Below, piece by piece: positions 1 through 12,500 of a stretch of DNA of 64,000 nt; the stretch's first letter is position 1, and the number at the start of each line of letters is the position of its first letter. Location of the stretch: assembly GCA_949316235.1 (NCBI GenBank), contig OX438751.1:8208413-8272412 (forward strand), written 5' to 3'. Origin of the DNA: Oegoconia quadripuncta (Eukaryota; Arthropoda; Insecta; Lepidoptera; Autostichidae). Made by a program: the position numbers and the translations under genes. The notes under the pieces were generated by a model. The model made no database searches. It was not told where the DNA came from and saw only the letters and a list, made by a program, of their open reading frames with translations.

Positions 1-270
1 GTCTGAGAAATTATCAGATTAAAATCTTAATTTTGCAGTTTCTATTATATAGATTGTCAATGATGTTTGAACTGCCAGGGCATTCGCACTTGACCGTTTT
101 TCATTAAGAAAGCACTTTTAAACTTTCGTGATTGTGTCAAACAAGACTCGTATCACATCCGCAAAGTTCCGCAACAGTTTTATATTTACATTCTTTTGAA
201 ATTATACATTTGAAATTATACATCAGTTTAAAGTATTAATTTTGGTCATAATATATTTGAAGACATCCTA

Positions 271-403
271 ATAGACCGGTTGGTGTAGTGGATAGTGATC
301 CTGTTAGCGAAACCAACGGTTGCGGGTTCGAATCCCGCGACGGGTAAATGTTTGTGTGATAACAATTATTCCGGAGTCATGGATGTTTATATTTAGTTAG
401 TAG
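271..403 (+). mobile_element. SINE-A, head and part of body
   Basis: tRNA-like head with a TTGGTGTAGTGGATAG A-box region and B box GGTTCGAATCC, then TAAATGTTTGTGTGAT and CATGGATGTTTATAT, which recur in other copies. The 3' tail is missing. Not a tRNA gene: the anticodon side does not close as a cloverleaf and the body continues as in its relatives. Confidence 0.8.
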
Positions 404-744
404 TTAGTAAACATTAATATACATTGGCTTTATTCAACCAAATAGATTTTTTCCCGACCAATCCTTAAAAGTCAGATAGTTAACCGATCATCACGTAGTT
501 AACTCATGTCTCAGTTAACTCCTAAGTTTTCTAATTAACGTTAATGTCAATATCAATTAGCTTGTCCTAAGAATTAATTATCTCGGCATTACGGTTCCTA
601 AATTTATTACTAAACTTTCACCAATCAATCTTTCCGAAGAGCTGGATCTACGGAACCTCAAGAACAAAGTATATCGATTTTTTTAAAGCACCTACATACT
701 TCGAAAACAATATTGCTAAAATAGGTTTTGGCGAGTAAAAACAG
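404..744. other. Nothing recognised
   Basis: AT-rich intron-like DNA with AGTTAAC-type short repeats; no gene or repeat family match. Confidence 0.5.
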
Positions 745-1005
745 TAGGACCAACCCATCTCTTCCCGTGGGTGTCGCAAAAAGCGGGTACCTACCTACTT
801 GACATTTCATTAAAAATATCTTCATAGACATGCACATTTTAACGGCGATGGGCTCATCCCTATCAAGTGTGCATTTCTGTAGATTTCGAAAGGTGAACTG
901 TGGATGTTGATTCAAGTATTAAACTTCAATGATTGGAATACCCAAACGCTTGTTTGGGATATCTCTGACCACCCCATTTGGGATAAAGGTCGTATAGTCA
1001 TGAAA
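745..1005 (+). repeat. Family E copy
   Basis: Starts near ACCAACCCATCTCTTCCCGT, contains AACGGCGATGGGCTCA and GTGGATGTTGATTCAAG, ends CACCCCATTTGGGATAAAGG. Collinear with 8085-8335 and 30180-30390. Element class unknown; probably a retroelement fragment. Confidence 0.7.
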
Positions 1006-1024
1006 CTTAGAATAATTTATTTTA

Positions 1025-1235
1025 ATACTAGCTTCCCGCCCGCGGGTTCGCCTGCGTTGAATAACTTTATCGCGGAAATTTGTTTATCCTGCGGGAACTA
1101 GTCACTCAGTCGGGATAAAAAATATCATATGTCTTAATCCAGGGTATTTTCAACTTAAACCGTTTCGTCGTGATTGAGCAACAAACAAACACACAAATAA
1201 ACAAACATCCAAAATATTATAAATGTGAAACGTTT
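1025..1235 (+). repeat. Family F copy
   Basis: ACTAGCTTCCCGCCCGCGGG, GAATAACTTTATCGCGGAAA, GTGATTGAGCAACAAACAAA, then AATATTATAAATGTG. Relatives lie at 4025 and 41690 and reversed at 3250 and 42660. No ORF; class uncertain (non-autonomous). Confidence 0.7.
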
Positions 1236-1499
1236 AGTTTTAATCTAACGAAAAATTATGATTTGATGGTCGCTTATTTATTACCAACTTATTTTATTAT
1301 GCCTAATTAATAATTGCTTTGATAATTTTTCATAAACGTAACGCGGCTTTCATGTCAATTAATTGTCCAGTGCGTTTGAAATACAGCGGTTTCAATTCCC
1401 AGTCAGTGTGTTAATTAATTAGTGCAATTACCTGTAACACGTATAAATAATATTAATTTATTAGTTGGTACATTTGTCAAAAGCCACACTCGCACGATG

Positions 1500-1660
1500 A
1501 GCTAATCGACTATCACCGCTAATTGCCCCGTCTGTCCCTGCCGTGCCCCACCGCCCCACCGCCCCATCGCTCCGCCGCCCCACGTGCCCCAGGGCGCGGG
1601 GCGCCCTCCCCGCCCGCCGCTAACTAATTAGATAAGTTTGCAACGCGACTGTACTTCTGG
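1500..1660. promoter_or_regulatory. C-rich island with G-quadruplex motif and TAATTAG words
   Basis: Runs of four C at about 1546, 1554 and 1562 and further runs to 1600 give GGGG-CGGT-GGGG-CGGT-GGGG on the minus strand. CTAACTAATTAG follows. Inferred regulatory island; no direct proof. Confidence 0.3.
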
Positions 1661-3127
1661 AGCTCGGCTCTGCCGGTAAGCATCAATCTTTTTAATTAAA
1701 CATTTTTGACACCGCAACGATTAGCCATCGAACCCATTTCTATGTAAATGCACTGAATAGTTTTTAATTTAAATGCAAAACGACGAGCGAATACGTACAT
1801 AATTTTACATATCAACGCGTACATCGTCAGTTTTTGTTCGCTTAATGAAGTTGTAAATATATAACGCTTTAAAATAAATATTGTGATTAAAATTGTTTTT
1901 AAGATCTCATACGAGATTAACATAATTAATTGGCATTTGATTAACTTCCTGTAATATTAATTAATATATATGTTGTTAAGTTGTTTTCTTTAATCAGATT
2001 AGACTATTAAAAGTTAACCAGAAATCGGTCACTATCTTTATTAAATTAAATACAAGTAGGTATAAAATCGATCAATTAATTCTGCTTACACATAAACCTA
2101 AATTACGATCTTAAACAAGCATCGACGCCATTATAGATCAATAGTGTTCAATAAATCAGGGCTTACAATGGCACATTGTCTGTCGCTCAGTCTGATTAAA
2201 TAAATAAATACATAGGTGCCGATCCAAGTTGCCGGCGCAGATCTTATCATGAAACTCGCGTCATTTGTAGCGCCTGCGCAACCTGAAACGACCTTTACCT
2301 ACTGGAAAATAAGGCTCCGTGGTACACAGTCGTATCTAATCAAATGTGGGGTTCCAATAAAGCAATTTAGAGCTTTAGTGAATTGTTTTTAGGTGCAAGT
2401 TGAATGGAATTCGTGGCTAGTTAGGGCACAGATGGATGATAGTGAAACTGAGACTTGGATGGCTTGCACTTAATCATTCATCGGTTTCATTACGTCAGAG
2501 TTTAAGTACGTACTATGTATATGTAGCAATACCATTTATACTCTATAACTATAATATCAACTGTCTAGAAGAATTTTTTTCGTATACTATTTGCTATACA
2601 TCGGTCACACATGATTCGCCAAATGCGACCGGATCCCATGCAGATAAATAATATCTATTGTGTCTTATTCTGGTGCGTGAAAAATGGTACGTCATTTTTA
2701 AATGACTGTCTTTCTAGCAACAGTACTATTTAAGTCTGCCACCAGACATCAGTTACATAGCATATTTATATTCTGGCCGATTGAGATAACAACCTGTTGC
2801 CTTAATAAAATAAATTTGGACTATACAGGCTGAGCTCGCATCCTTCGGTTTCATCTTTATGCAACATCAGCCCCTGTAGCATGACATCGTTTGTCGCACG
2901 CGATGTAGAAGTAAGAGTTGCATACTTAAGCCAAGAGAATGAGCAAGACAAACATTATCGCGCGCGTCCTAAAGTTTATCGCTCCTGTATTTCTACCAGT
3001 GTTGGGTGAGATTGTGACTAGGCGTTCCCTTGTGTGTACGTAAAAAATCTCAAACGTAAGCTAATTGTTCTTAAAGTTTGTCTTTCACACCTGTTTATCT
3101 CAAGAACTACATACTTATATATTATGT
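1661..3127. other. Nothing recognised
   Basis: AT-rich sequence with many TTAATTAA words. Short frames lack domains and codon bias. Confidence 0.5.
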
Positions 3128-3220
3128 CGATGACCTGTTTGGTGTAGTGGTTAGAAACTCTGACAGCTATATCAAAAGGTCGCGGGTTCGAATCCCACTA
3201 GGGTCATATGTGTGTCATTT
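3128..3220 (+). mobile_element. SINE-A, head only
   Basis: GACCTGTTTGGTGTAGTGGT followed by GGTCGCGGGTTCGAATCCCA, then the body start; truncated on the 3' side. Confidence 0.8.
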
Positions 3221-3249
3221 TGCGTCGGGTGTTCAAAAATACCATCCTA

Positions 3250-3485
3250 ACTAATTCCAACTAATATTATAAATGCGAAATTTTGTGTGTATGCATGTGT
3301 GTGTGTATGTATGTCTGTATGTATGTATGTTTGTTACCTCTTCACGCCTATACGGCTAGACGGATTTGGATGAAATTTGGTGGGCAGACAGATTAGGACC
3401 TGGATTAACATTAGGTTAATTTTGTTGCTGAACCGATTTTGATAAAATCTTCCACGAGGACGAAGTCGTAGGCGGAAAGCTAGTA
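3250..3485 (-). repeat. Family F copy, reversed, with GT/ATGT microsatellite
   Basis: AATATTATAAATGCGAAATT, a TGTG/TATG tract at 3285-3331, GGATTTGGATGAAATTTGGT and GGCGGAAAGCTAGTA. The tract replaces the CAAACAAACA part of other copies. Confidence 0.65.
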
Positions 3486-3494
3486 TATTAATAA

Positions 3495-3780
3495 TTTGAA
3501 AAGCCCTCGACAGACTATGACTATGATTATATCATCCAGATTAATAAACAGACTGTGTTATAACCAAAATATCCTCGAAACGGTTTAACCGATTTCTATC
3601 AAACAAGGCTAAGAACCATATCGTAACGCAACCTTTCGAAAATAAAAGCGTTACAATGCCACAAAGAGACATGGTCTTCAAGATGAATATTTCGTAAAGT
3701 AAATTTTTCGGACCGCAAAACTAAGCTCGTTTGCAAAAGATTTTTTTTTGTATATCTCTAAACTGTGAATAAATATCTTT
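3495..3780 (+). repeat. Family H copy
   Basis: AGCCCTCGACAGACTATGAC, ATATCATCCAGATTAATAAA, GGTTTAACCGATTTCTATCA. Related blocks at 33090, 34290 and 52640. No ORF. Confidence 0.55.
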
Positions 3781-3786
3781 GCACAT

Positions 3787-4003
3787 ACACACAGCGTCAT
3801 CTAGTTCCACACTAAGCAACTAGGCTTGTATTATGGATATCTCATGGTTGATAAACTCCACAAATACATACTAAATGCATACATAAATGAAAAACAGCCT
3901 ATATCTCGGGAAGACAATATCTATATTCATCATACAAACGCATGCCCTTAGCGCGATTCGAACCCGCGATCTTTTGGTATATCAATCAGAGTTTCAAACC
4001 ACT
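3787..4003 (-). mobile_element. SINE-A, nearly full, reversed
   Basis: Tail first (CATCTAGTTCCACACTAAGC), ending with the head read in reverse (GATTCGAACCCGCGATC, then TTTCAAACCAC). Confidence 0.8.
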
Positions 4004-4024
4004 TGATTAATTTAGTAAGTAGGT

Positions 4025-4255
4025 ACTAGCCTTCCGCCCGCGGCTTTGCCTGCGTGGAATAACTTTATCGCGCAAATTTGCGCGGGAACTACTCACTTTA
4101 TCGGGATAAAAAGTATCCTATGTTTCAATCCAGTGTATATTCTACCTATATACCAAATTTCATCCAAATCCGTTGATCAGTTTCGCCGTGATTGAGCAAC
4201 AAACAAATAAACAAACAAACATCCAAACTTTCGCATTTATAATATTAGTTAGACA
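4025..4255 (+). repeat. Family F copy
   Basis: CTAGCCTTCCGCCCGCGGCT, GAATAACTTTATCGCGCAAA, GTGATTGAGCAACAAACAAA, TCGCATTTATAATATTAG. Directly follows the SINE-A at 3787-4003. Confidence 0.7.
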
Positions 4256-4509
4256 TCATAAGGTTGCAAGTATCAAGAACTCCATTTCACGTGACCTCGT
4301 TAAATTATTAAACATTTTCTTTCACATTCGTACACTTACAATTATAAAGCCATTCCTTGTAAAAAGTGTAGCGGTATGTAAATTACACCATTATAACTAT
4401 AGGAATACAGAAAACAATCGCACGCCAATTAGTAAACACACGTATTTCGACACGAATATGTTATAACTTCACATTGTTAATGAATCTGTACACTTTCAAC
4501 GGTGTCCAG

Positions 4510-4690
4510 TAACGATCGTTAGGGCGCTTTATTTAGGGTAAAAGGCCCAGTAATTGGACCGGCCGGATGCAGCGCACAGGTGCTCTGTGCGTGCGCCCTC
4601 TCGCGGCGGTCGCAGGAAATGAGAGCCAATTTGAATTTCTTCCGTGGCGAATCGATTAATTGGGAAGCCATAAAATTGTGCAGTCTCTGG
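4510..4690. promoter_or_regulatory. GC-rich low-repeat island
   Basis: Contains CGCACAGGTGCTCTGTGCG (imperfect palindrome around a CAGGTG E-box), AATCGATTAATTGG and GCCATAAAA, resembling bHLH and Hox sites. Candidate enhancer by composition only. Confidence 0.3.
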
Positions 4691-5124
4691 ATGAATGATA
4701 TTTACGATGATTTTTCTTGGAATCGATAAGGGTATTTCATTTGTTCACACGTTATAAAATAGATAAATACTCATACAACACGGACATTGCCTGTGCGACT
4801 TAAGTAACTTTTTTCTTTGAATTTTAAACGTCAATTCACTAAAATAATAAAAGGGTAGTCCATTGATAAGGTTTTCATAGGTAAATGTCTCGGTATGAAA
4901 CATTACAAGATATGAAAGTAGTTATTAAATAACAAACAGCAATTAACAAAATAGGGTAAGTATTATTAAAAAAATCACTTTTTAGGATTTTTATAGGAGC
5001 TAAAACTAATCACATAATTCTAGTTGCAGAGTTATTAATTTAGGCATTGTAAAATTAAAATTTGGCAAAACAATAGACTTCAGTAAGGTTCCACAAACAA
5101 AATCGGTCAATAATTGACGAAACA

Positions 5125-5205
5125 TACTCCTCCCCTTTCGGCCTCATCTGCACTTAACATCAGGTGTCTTTTGAGGTCAAGTGCTAACCCGTTGTGCTTA
5201 AAAAA
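5125..5205 (+). mobile_element. SINE-B tail fragment
   Basis: GCACTTAACATCAGGTGTCT and TTGAGGTCAAGTGCTAACCC match the SINE-B 3' end. Confidence 0.7.
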
Positions 5206-5325
5206 TGGATAATATATATAAAAAATTCATACATACCGCCTTTTTAGGAGTCGGTTCAAAATTAAAACTGAAAGTTGGACACTTAGCGAGTTGGTGGCAA
5301 AAACTGGGGCACTGTGCTGTGTTTA

Positions 5326-5590
5326 TATCGACGACCTGTTTAATGTAGTGGTTAGAAACACTGACTGCAATATCACGCGCGCGGGAAATGAGGCGCGGGT
5401 TCACATTTCGCCAGGGACATTATGTTTGTATGATAAATATGGACACGTGTACCCGAATTATGGAGGCGTTTCATTTATATATCTATTTATTTATAAAAAA
5501 ATATTTGTGTAGTATATCAACCAATTGGTATCCACAACACAAGCCTAGTTGCTTAGTGTGGAACTAAATGGCGTTGTGTATATGTCCAAG
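5326..5590 (+). mobile_element. SINE-A, full length but diverged
   Basis: Head CGACGACCTGTTTAATGTAG, B-box region altered (GGGTTCACATTTCGCC), body, and tail GTTGCTTAGTGTGGAACTAA. The short frame across it is a chance frame. Confidence 0.75.
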
Positions 5591-5749
5591 CATATTTATT
5601 TATTATTTATTTATATTGGATACATTTTCTTTCCTAATTCTAAATTAAATCGTTATTTTTTATACAATGCTACCCATCTCGTTTAATATCTCACGTTACC
5701 AACAATTTACGACGATAATGTAATTTAACTTGCACCGAAATAAAGGAAT

Positions 5750-6030
5750 TATTAGAAAACAATCCGGACAGCCGGACTCGGGCGCGTGGGTAGGGGTGGA
5801 AGGAAGGGTGCCTAATTAGGGAGTGGGGGCGAAGGTAATGAGCCGCGATCGCCGCTCCGATATAACGAAGGCTATTTACGCGGTGGTCGCTCTGAAAATT
5901 GCGAGGTTTTGTTTTAAAAGCGGTTACCGTTTGAGTTTCGCGATTAAGGAGTTTAATTAGACAGTGTTGTTTACAACCTCATTACGGTAGGTAACGTCGA
6001 AGGAAAATAGCCTCAGTTATCGGCCGATAA
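5750..6030. promoter_or_regulatory. GC-rich low-repeat island
   Basis: Mixed GC-rich sequence with CCTAATTAGG, GGTAATGAG, AAGGAGTTTAATTAG and CTCATTACGG. No ORF and no repeat family. Candidate conserved element. Confidence 0.3.
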
Positions 6031-6894
6031 TTTATGAAGTTGAAAAATGAGTTTCTTGCCGTTAAGTAGATTCTGTTGTAGATTATGGCCAAACAATTCT
6101 CGACCCTATGAATAAAGATGAACTCAATTTTCATACTTATTTAAAGTACCACACAAATGTTTGTGGACCTTATTGCTTTTAACTAACGGTGTACTATACC
6201 GATACAAGAATATAAAAACGGTACGTACCTACCTACCATTGACCTTCAATTGTTTTAGAATGGTGTCATTATCGCTTATTTCATAAGGTTTGTTTAGTTA
6301 CAAGAATAGTTGGGAAAGAGAAGTACAAAAAAGTTGGTTTGTTTTTATAAATGCTCTATCTTGTCGCCCTTTGTCTATATACTGCTAAAGTCATAAAGCT
6401 AAAAGTCGTACAGACCATAATTGTCTTTTAATTATAAATATTTTATGTATACTACTCATGGCGCTTGATCTCAATTAATTTAGTGGAGTATGACGGATAG
6501 TAGTGTGGTATCTATATTATAGTACCTCGGACCTTCTCTCAAATAGCCGGAATACAAAAATGATATTAATTATAGGTAACACTGCTATTTGACAGCAGGC
6601 TTGGTATATAGTTGCTAGTCAGGCCCTCACTATCAACCAATGACAGCTGAAGACGGCCCCTTTTATTGGTCCGGCAATTGTTACTTTACCTTAAATGACA
6701 TTCTAATTTCGGGTCAGTTTTTAATCTCCGTAAAAATATTAACACCCATCTATATGAGATTAAAGAGCTGGCTTATCGACCAGGCATTCTATTCATATAA
6801 TGAACTTATGACACTCAAATTAACATTATGATTGATTTACTCTATTATCATTTAATTTATGTAACACTGACATTGCCAAATTTGTTATAGTTTA
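6031..6894. other. Nothing recognised
   Basis: AT-rich, single-copy within the window; no coding or repeat signal. Confidence 0.5.
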
Positions 6895-7205
6895 TTTATC
6901 ATCAGCCCGTCAATATCCCACTGCAGGGATATAGGCCTTCCCTCGTATGAGGGAGTATGGGCCGTAGCCCACCACGCTGGCTCAATGCAGGTTGGGGACT
7001 TCATAGGCCTTTTTGAATTTTTATTTCTCAGGCATGCAGGTTTTCTTATGATGTTTTCCTTCATCGTTTAGGAGCAATCGCAATATGCACATAAGTTATT
7101 AAATAAAATTTAAAAACTCATTGGCACATGGTCTGCCTGGGAATCGAACTCGGACCTCCCAAATTGGGAGACCGCGTATTAACCGCTGAGCCACCGACTC
7201 TACTA
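6895..7205 (-). mobile_element. SINE-C, full length, reversed
   Basis: Tail CATCAGCCCGTCAATATCCC, body with AGGCATGCAGGTTTTCTTAT, and reversed head GGGAATCGAACTCGGACCTC to ACCGCTGAGCCACCGAC. Confidence 0.85.
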
Positions 7206-8084
7206 TTGTATATAATTATTATTTTTAAACCAACTAAGATTGTTAGTTACATTATTAATAATGAATAATATTCTATACATAATACCTTCTTTTGTTTCTA
7301 TTTTTAAGCATCTAATGACATTGCCTAATTTTGTATTGTTGTGAAATATTTTATCCAACAGACGTGTAATGAAAATTATGAATAAATGATCTCTACGAAC
7401 TACCTACGTCGGGGGTTTCAGCAATAACTTTCCGGAAATTTCCAAATTTTTTAAAAATTTCTAAGTATTTTATTGTTTCTATAAAAATATTGCATGGTCG
7501 TAGGAAAAAATTATCTATGTCAATCCTGTTGAATGTATTTACTTTGCCACATTTACCCAAATCCCAGATAACCCTTCAATGTGTCAAGGCTGAAGCGCTC
7601 GCGCATAGCATGGCGTCTCGCTCGACACAAAAGCGGTTTTTTTCCTCGTTAGATGTCTCGCCCCGACATCATTAACGTATCGCAAAGTTGGCCGCGCGGT
7701 TATTCGCTAATGTGACAACAACACAGAGGAGACCCGCCATAAATGAGGGACCATCTTTTCGGCTAAAGGTTTGGACATATAGGGAGCAAAAATTTGTAGC
7801 ACTGATGAGTAGGCGACAACAAATAAATTCTTACTACAAAATAGTAAAATTCTTTGGCCACGGAAATTTATACTTTCTTTCTTATTGGACAAGTTCTAAC
7901 TTTTTCGTCGCTAAGGTGGAAAGGGTATGGACTTTTTGTTCATTTGCATTGCTCAAAATTTTCCAATTCCTAAAACTTATTTTATATACCTACTTCAGAC
8001 AATGTTTATGAGAAATATATCCTAATGCCTAATAAAGTAGTGTGCTATGTGGTTTAGACAGTGTGTGGTTTCATCACTCAAATA
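7206..8084. other. Nothing recognised
   Basis: Frames at 7490-8011 (up to 107 codons) were read; they are Phe/Leu/Ser-rich with no known domain and a competing frame on the other strand. Confidence 0.5.
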
Positions 8085-8335
8085 AAATAGAACCAACCCG
8101 TCTCTTCCCATAGGTGTCGTAAAAGGCAACCAAGGGACTCTCCACCAAAAAACATCTATAGATTTCAACGGCGATGGGCTCACCGCCTGTCACGTGTTCA
8201 TTTCTGTATATTTCATACGGTGAACCATGGATGTTGATTCCATCATTAAACTTTTAATGTTTGGAACACCTAAACAATGTTGTTTGGGATATCTTTGATC
8301 ACACCATTTGGGATAAAGGTCGTGACGTTATGTAT
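8085..8335 (+). repeat. Family E copy, best preserved
   Basis: ATAGGTGTCGTAAAAGGCAA, AACGGCGATGGGCTCACC, CATGGATGTTGATTCCATC, ending CATTTGGGATAAAGGTCGTG. Confidence 0.75.
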
Positions 8336-8929
8336 GTATGTAATATAGTAAAATGTTTATTGGTTGCAGTGTCTATTAAGAATAATTATTTTAATTGGTG
8401 ACCTGAATAATCTGACAACCCAGTTGGCGAATTGGCTTCAATCCCGGTCGTTGGCATATCTATGGACATTCCGCGGTCGTAATTTTAATTAGACCATTGT
8501 ACCTATCGTCATTAAAATAAATGTTACAGACTGAACTGTTTTTTTTTCGTTACGTTCCCGTATCATTACAGTATAAAATAATTAATATCCATGTTTAGCT
8601 ATTATGCTACAAACCGGATTCTTAGTTACAACTACAATCTCACGTTAGGTACGACAAAAAAATTTCATATTTTGGCATGTACTTCACATATTACCTATTT
8701 CACAATAAGAAGTATACTGATAAAAATTCCTTTATTTGTTACACACAATTTGCATCAATTCACGTGTAAGAGTTCATTGAATCTGTAAACGAAACTTAAT
8801 TAGTTTGAAGCTTCTTAAGAATCTGCAGAATTTATTTGTTATCCCTTAAAATTTACATGTAACTACCCTTAAAACTGCGACGATAGGTTTTTTAAATGAT
8901 AATTACATATAAATAAAATCCAATATCTT

Positions 8930-9360
8930 GCTCCCGGTGTGTCAGTCGCAGGGATGGGGGTGTATTCTAATCGCGCGTTAGCTTGTCCCGTTTTTGCGCT
9001 AACGAACAGGTTGCGTTAAGGCGACGTCGTCGACGTTGAATCGAGTCGGACGGGGAATTTCGCCTCATTAAAAGTTGCGACCTGCGGAGGAGGCAATTTG
9101 GAAGAGCCACGACAACTTCGTCCGTACTTAATAACGATCAGACTTTACACTATCAGTCGCGACTTTCGACGGGCCATCTTACGTCCCTTATATTTTATCT
9201 GTGGCGTGTTAATGCTACACTATTATTATTAGCAGCATCCCTCGCGTGCTGCGGTCTCCGCCCCACCTGCCCCACTCGAATTAGTAAACAAACGTCTTTA
9301 CGAGCGGTTTTACGAGCCCCGCGATATTTCGGTCTCGCGCACGCTCTTTTACGACATAAT
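8930..9360. promoter_or_regulatory. GC-rich low-repeat island, about 430 bp
   Basis: CpG-rich stretches (GGCGACGTCGTCGACGTTG), GAATTAGTAAACAAACG (forkhead-like) and GCCTCATTAAAAG. No open frame of note. The longest such island left of the exon. Confidence 0.35.
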
Positions 9361-11199
9361 GAATTTGTTGATGAACTAGGTATTAGAAAGTTTCGAAATA
9401 GATGCGTCTGGTGACCGCCGCAGTAGTGCCAGTGTGCTACAGACCCATACAGATATTATTGCGGAAACGCTTTACGAGCTGTCCTATTATGAGTTATTAA
9501 CCAATTACCGCTAGTACAACAATAACTAACCAAAACTGATTATCTAGCTATTATATAATATAACAAAATGGGTAGGTATATCGTGTCCGTCTATACGAAT
9601 ACAGCAATTTTAGGGTTTGTTCCAAATCTCATCTGAAAAGAGACAATGTTTTTAATTGCGTGTTTTAAAAATTTCGTAATTATTGATTTTATATTTTATC
9701 TCATTTTTACAATGTCGTATCATATAACTTTATATCTCTGTTTATGTACCATAAAGTATAATTTATATAATCCACAATAACAATGATTGTCAAGTCATAG
9801 TTATAAAAGCAATTGAATGCATGAGATATTACTTAAGGATTATTATTTTGTATAATAAAGAGTATTTTTATTATATTGTAATAATTTGACTTTAATTAAA
9901 ATTTTTGATTTGTCTAAAATGATTTACCTATTGGTATAATTGTCAAAATTGTGTAGTACATAATACGGTATGTTTCATTTCGATCAACCGAAGAACGCGT
10001 TCAACATTCCAAATGAACGAATTCACTGACAATTTTAATGAAATGATCAAATTAAATTAATATAATATTGGGCAGTAAAATTTTAAAGGCAAGCAGGCGC
10101 TCAATGGTCTGTGCAATAAAATTTATTTCATTTATTAATCGATAATTAGTAAGTATATGCACTAAAATTATACACGGTAGGGAAGAATCACGGCAGCTCA
10201 GTTGTTAAGAACTATACCACGTTTTTAGCAAGGAAGTACTTATGTTCATTAAGCATGTATTTCGAAAAGTTTCCTTATAAAATTACTTTTCATTTAATTT
10301 ACAAACAATCTATTGTATTTTGGTAAGTTCGTGTGGATATCGTAAAAGGCGTTTAAGGGACTTTATTCCAAAAATATTTCCAAAGTTGTACGTTTCAACG
10401 GCGATGAGCTTACTGTGTCACGTGTGAATCATGGATGTTGTTGAAGCTTATATTTGGGTTATCTTTGGTCACCTCGTTTGGGATAAATGTTCTGATGGTA
10501 CGTATGTACAAAGTTATTAAACATAATTTCCCTCAAATGTTGAGCGAATAGATTACAGAAATCATTGACAAATTACGTTCCCTTTGACACGTAATTAAAT
10601 CATACTCAATAAGTTAGGCATAAATTTACATACCGGCAGTGGCACACCTATTATTAATAGTTGTGCCGAGAGTGCAGAGCCCGCGTCTCATAGTTATTGC
10701 GAGATTAACACATGAGGTTAATTAAGATCAGAAGCGGGACCTATAACTAGCTAACGCTACCAAGTTGCCGAGTGCCTGCCTCTAATTGATACGATTTGAT
10801 CCTCAACTAAAATGTTCGATAAGTAATTATGGAATTTGTGTTGGTTTATATTTATCCGGGAAACTGCTGAAAGTTGACGTATATTTTAGTTTACATAAAG
10901 AGGAAAATTACCAGGTGTCTGATTGACTACTTGAGATTTCAATGACGATGGACATCGATAGATTTCACTTTTGTTCTCTCATATGTGTTAGTCATACTAA
11001 TGACAGGGAAATTTCAAGCGCCTCGCCTCTGCCTCGTGGGTTAAAAATATTTTGATAGTCTATACAAAATTCACGTCAAAAATGTTACTACAAACAGAAT
11101 AAATCAAACAGTGACAAAAACCGAGGCAATGTTACTACGTTGCATTCAGGCATTAACAATAATTCCTTTGCATGACCGACAAGTGGAAGCTTTACCCTG
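9361..11199. other. Mostly unassigned; one family E copy
   Basis: Apart from the family E copy at 10335-10500, AT-rich DNA. 10720-10830 (ATTAACACATGAGGTTAATT and CTCTAATTGATACGATTTGA) is low-repeat and might be a weak regulatory block. Confidence 0.45.
10335..10500 (+). repeat. Family E copy, shortened
   Basis: ATCGTAAAAGGCGTTTAAGG, AACGGCGATGAGCTTACTG, CTCGTTTGGGATAAATG. Confidence 0.65.
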
Positions 11200-11620
11200 C
11201 ACCGACTAAATCTCGGCTAGTAAACATTATTAAAAATTCCTTTGACAGCGGTGGCTATCGAATAATGATTTGTGTACGTCACGCCAGCCCGCGCTGTCAT
11301 ACTTGCGCCAATTTTTCGCCGAGAAGCGTTTTTTACTATTTTTGACTGCCAGCCGGACGGTGGGCACTACGTTTATTTATTAACAAAATTCGTCCGTCCA
11401 TCGAACACATCTCGTGTTAGATTAATGTGGGCTTTATAACAGTGGGATACGGGGTAAGATTGATGTGCAGGTTACTGTGGTTTTAGGCCGTATGTCCCCT
11501 GCACAGGTATCGTTTACAAGGCAGCACTCCGACGCGTACAGTGTGCCACCGCGCGCTCCACTCATATCAATTTCGAATAGGTCCGAATAGGTTTCCTATT
11601 CGACCGGCGTAAATTGCGTT
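11200..11620. promoter_or_regulatory. GC-rich low-repeat island
   Basis: ATCTCGGCTAGTAAACATTA, CACGCCAGCCCGCGCTGTCA and CACCGCGCGCTCCACTC. Outside all repeat families found. Confidence 0.25.
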
Positions 11621-11934
11621 TTGACCGATTTTTTGTGTAAAACTGTTGTCCTAAATTAAATGTTTTAATAATAGAAAAGGAAATCGAGTTCGGTTTTGTT
11701 GACACTAATATTAACATGAATATATGGAATGCCCGTGTATGTATAGTCTACCGATATATAAAATTTATTTTTCAGTTTAGTTCTTTTTAGCCTTCCGCTC
11801 ATGGCTCCGCCCAGCTGGAAACAGTTTGTCATTTCAAGCCATTCATTTGAAATTTCGGAATAAGAATACCGTAGGTATGTTTTTAATGATAGAGTGGAGA
11901 CCACGCAGCGGCAGCACCCAAGGTGCACAGACGA

Positions 11935-12045
11935 CCCGATAAATTTTAAGTCGCTGGGTGCAGGCCGTTTTCAGCGGTAGCTCTGGATAGCTATATTCGG
12001 CAGGGACAGCCTGTGGCTAATATGATAATATGCTAATCCAGGACA
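11935..12045 (+). mobile_element. RTE-like LINE 3' fragment
   Basis: AAGTCGCTGGGTGCAGGCCG matches the SRWMQA region at 13700 and 50470, followed by a CAGGACA tail piece. Confidence 0.45.
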
Positions 12046-12169
12046 TCTAATCTTTTTATTATTATTATAAAAATATTTTATTTACCATTAAAGAAATACT
12101 ACATAATGTGACTCAATTTACTACATAATAAGACTCAATTTTTTCCAACTTTGTTAAGATGTACTTTTT

Positions 12170-12500
12170 TTTTATGAACAAAGGTTGGTACTTGACCTCA
12201 ATCTCACCTGATGTTAAGTGAAGATGAGGTCGATGGTGGAAGCGTACTGACCCGGAAACCTCAACACATTTGGGGGACTGGCTATCTTATGTCTGACAAC
12301 CGGAACACAACAATGCTATTAACATTGCTGCTTGGCGGCAGATTTAGATAAGATGGTGGTAGCTAGCCAGGCGGACATTTAAATGCCCTACCACCAACCA
12401 AACCGAGTACTTAACATGTACCCCGCTGGGGATCGAACCCGCGACCTCCGAATCGTAAACCCAATGTTGTTTACATTGAGCCACGGAGGCGGTTCGTTAA
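12170..12500 (-). mobile_element. SINE-B, full length, reversed
   Basis: From the tail (TTGACCTCAATCTCACCTGA) through CAACCAAACCGAGTACT to the reversed head GGGATCGAACCCGCGACCTC and CATTGAGCCACGGAGGCGG. Best reversed example in the window. Confidence 0.85.

Noticed and set aside
271..345. Functional tRNA gene
   Set aside because: A and B boxes are present, but the acceptor stem does not close well and the sequence continues into a SINE body shared with other copies. The same applies to the other SINE heads.
7688..8011. 107-codon frame as a gene
   Set aside because: Composition is like translated AT-rich DNA; no domain, and a second frame overlaps on the other strand.
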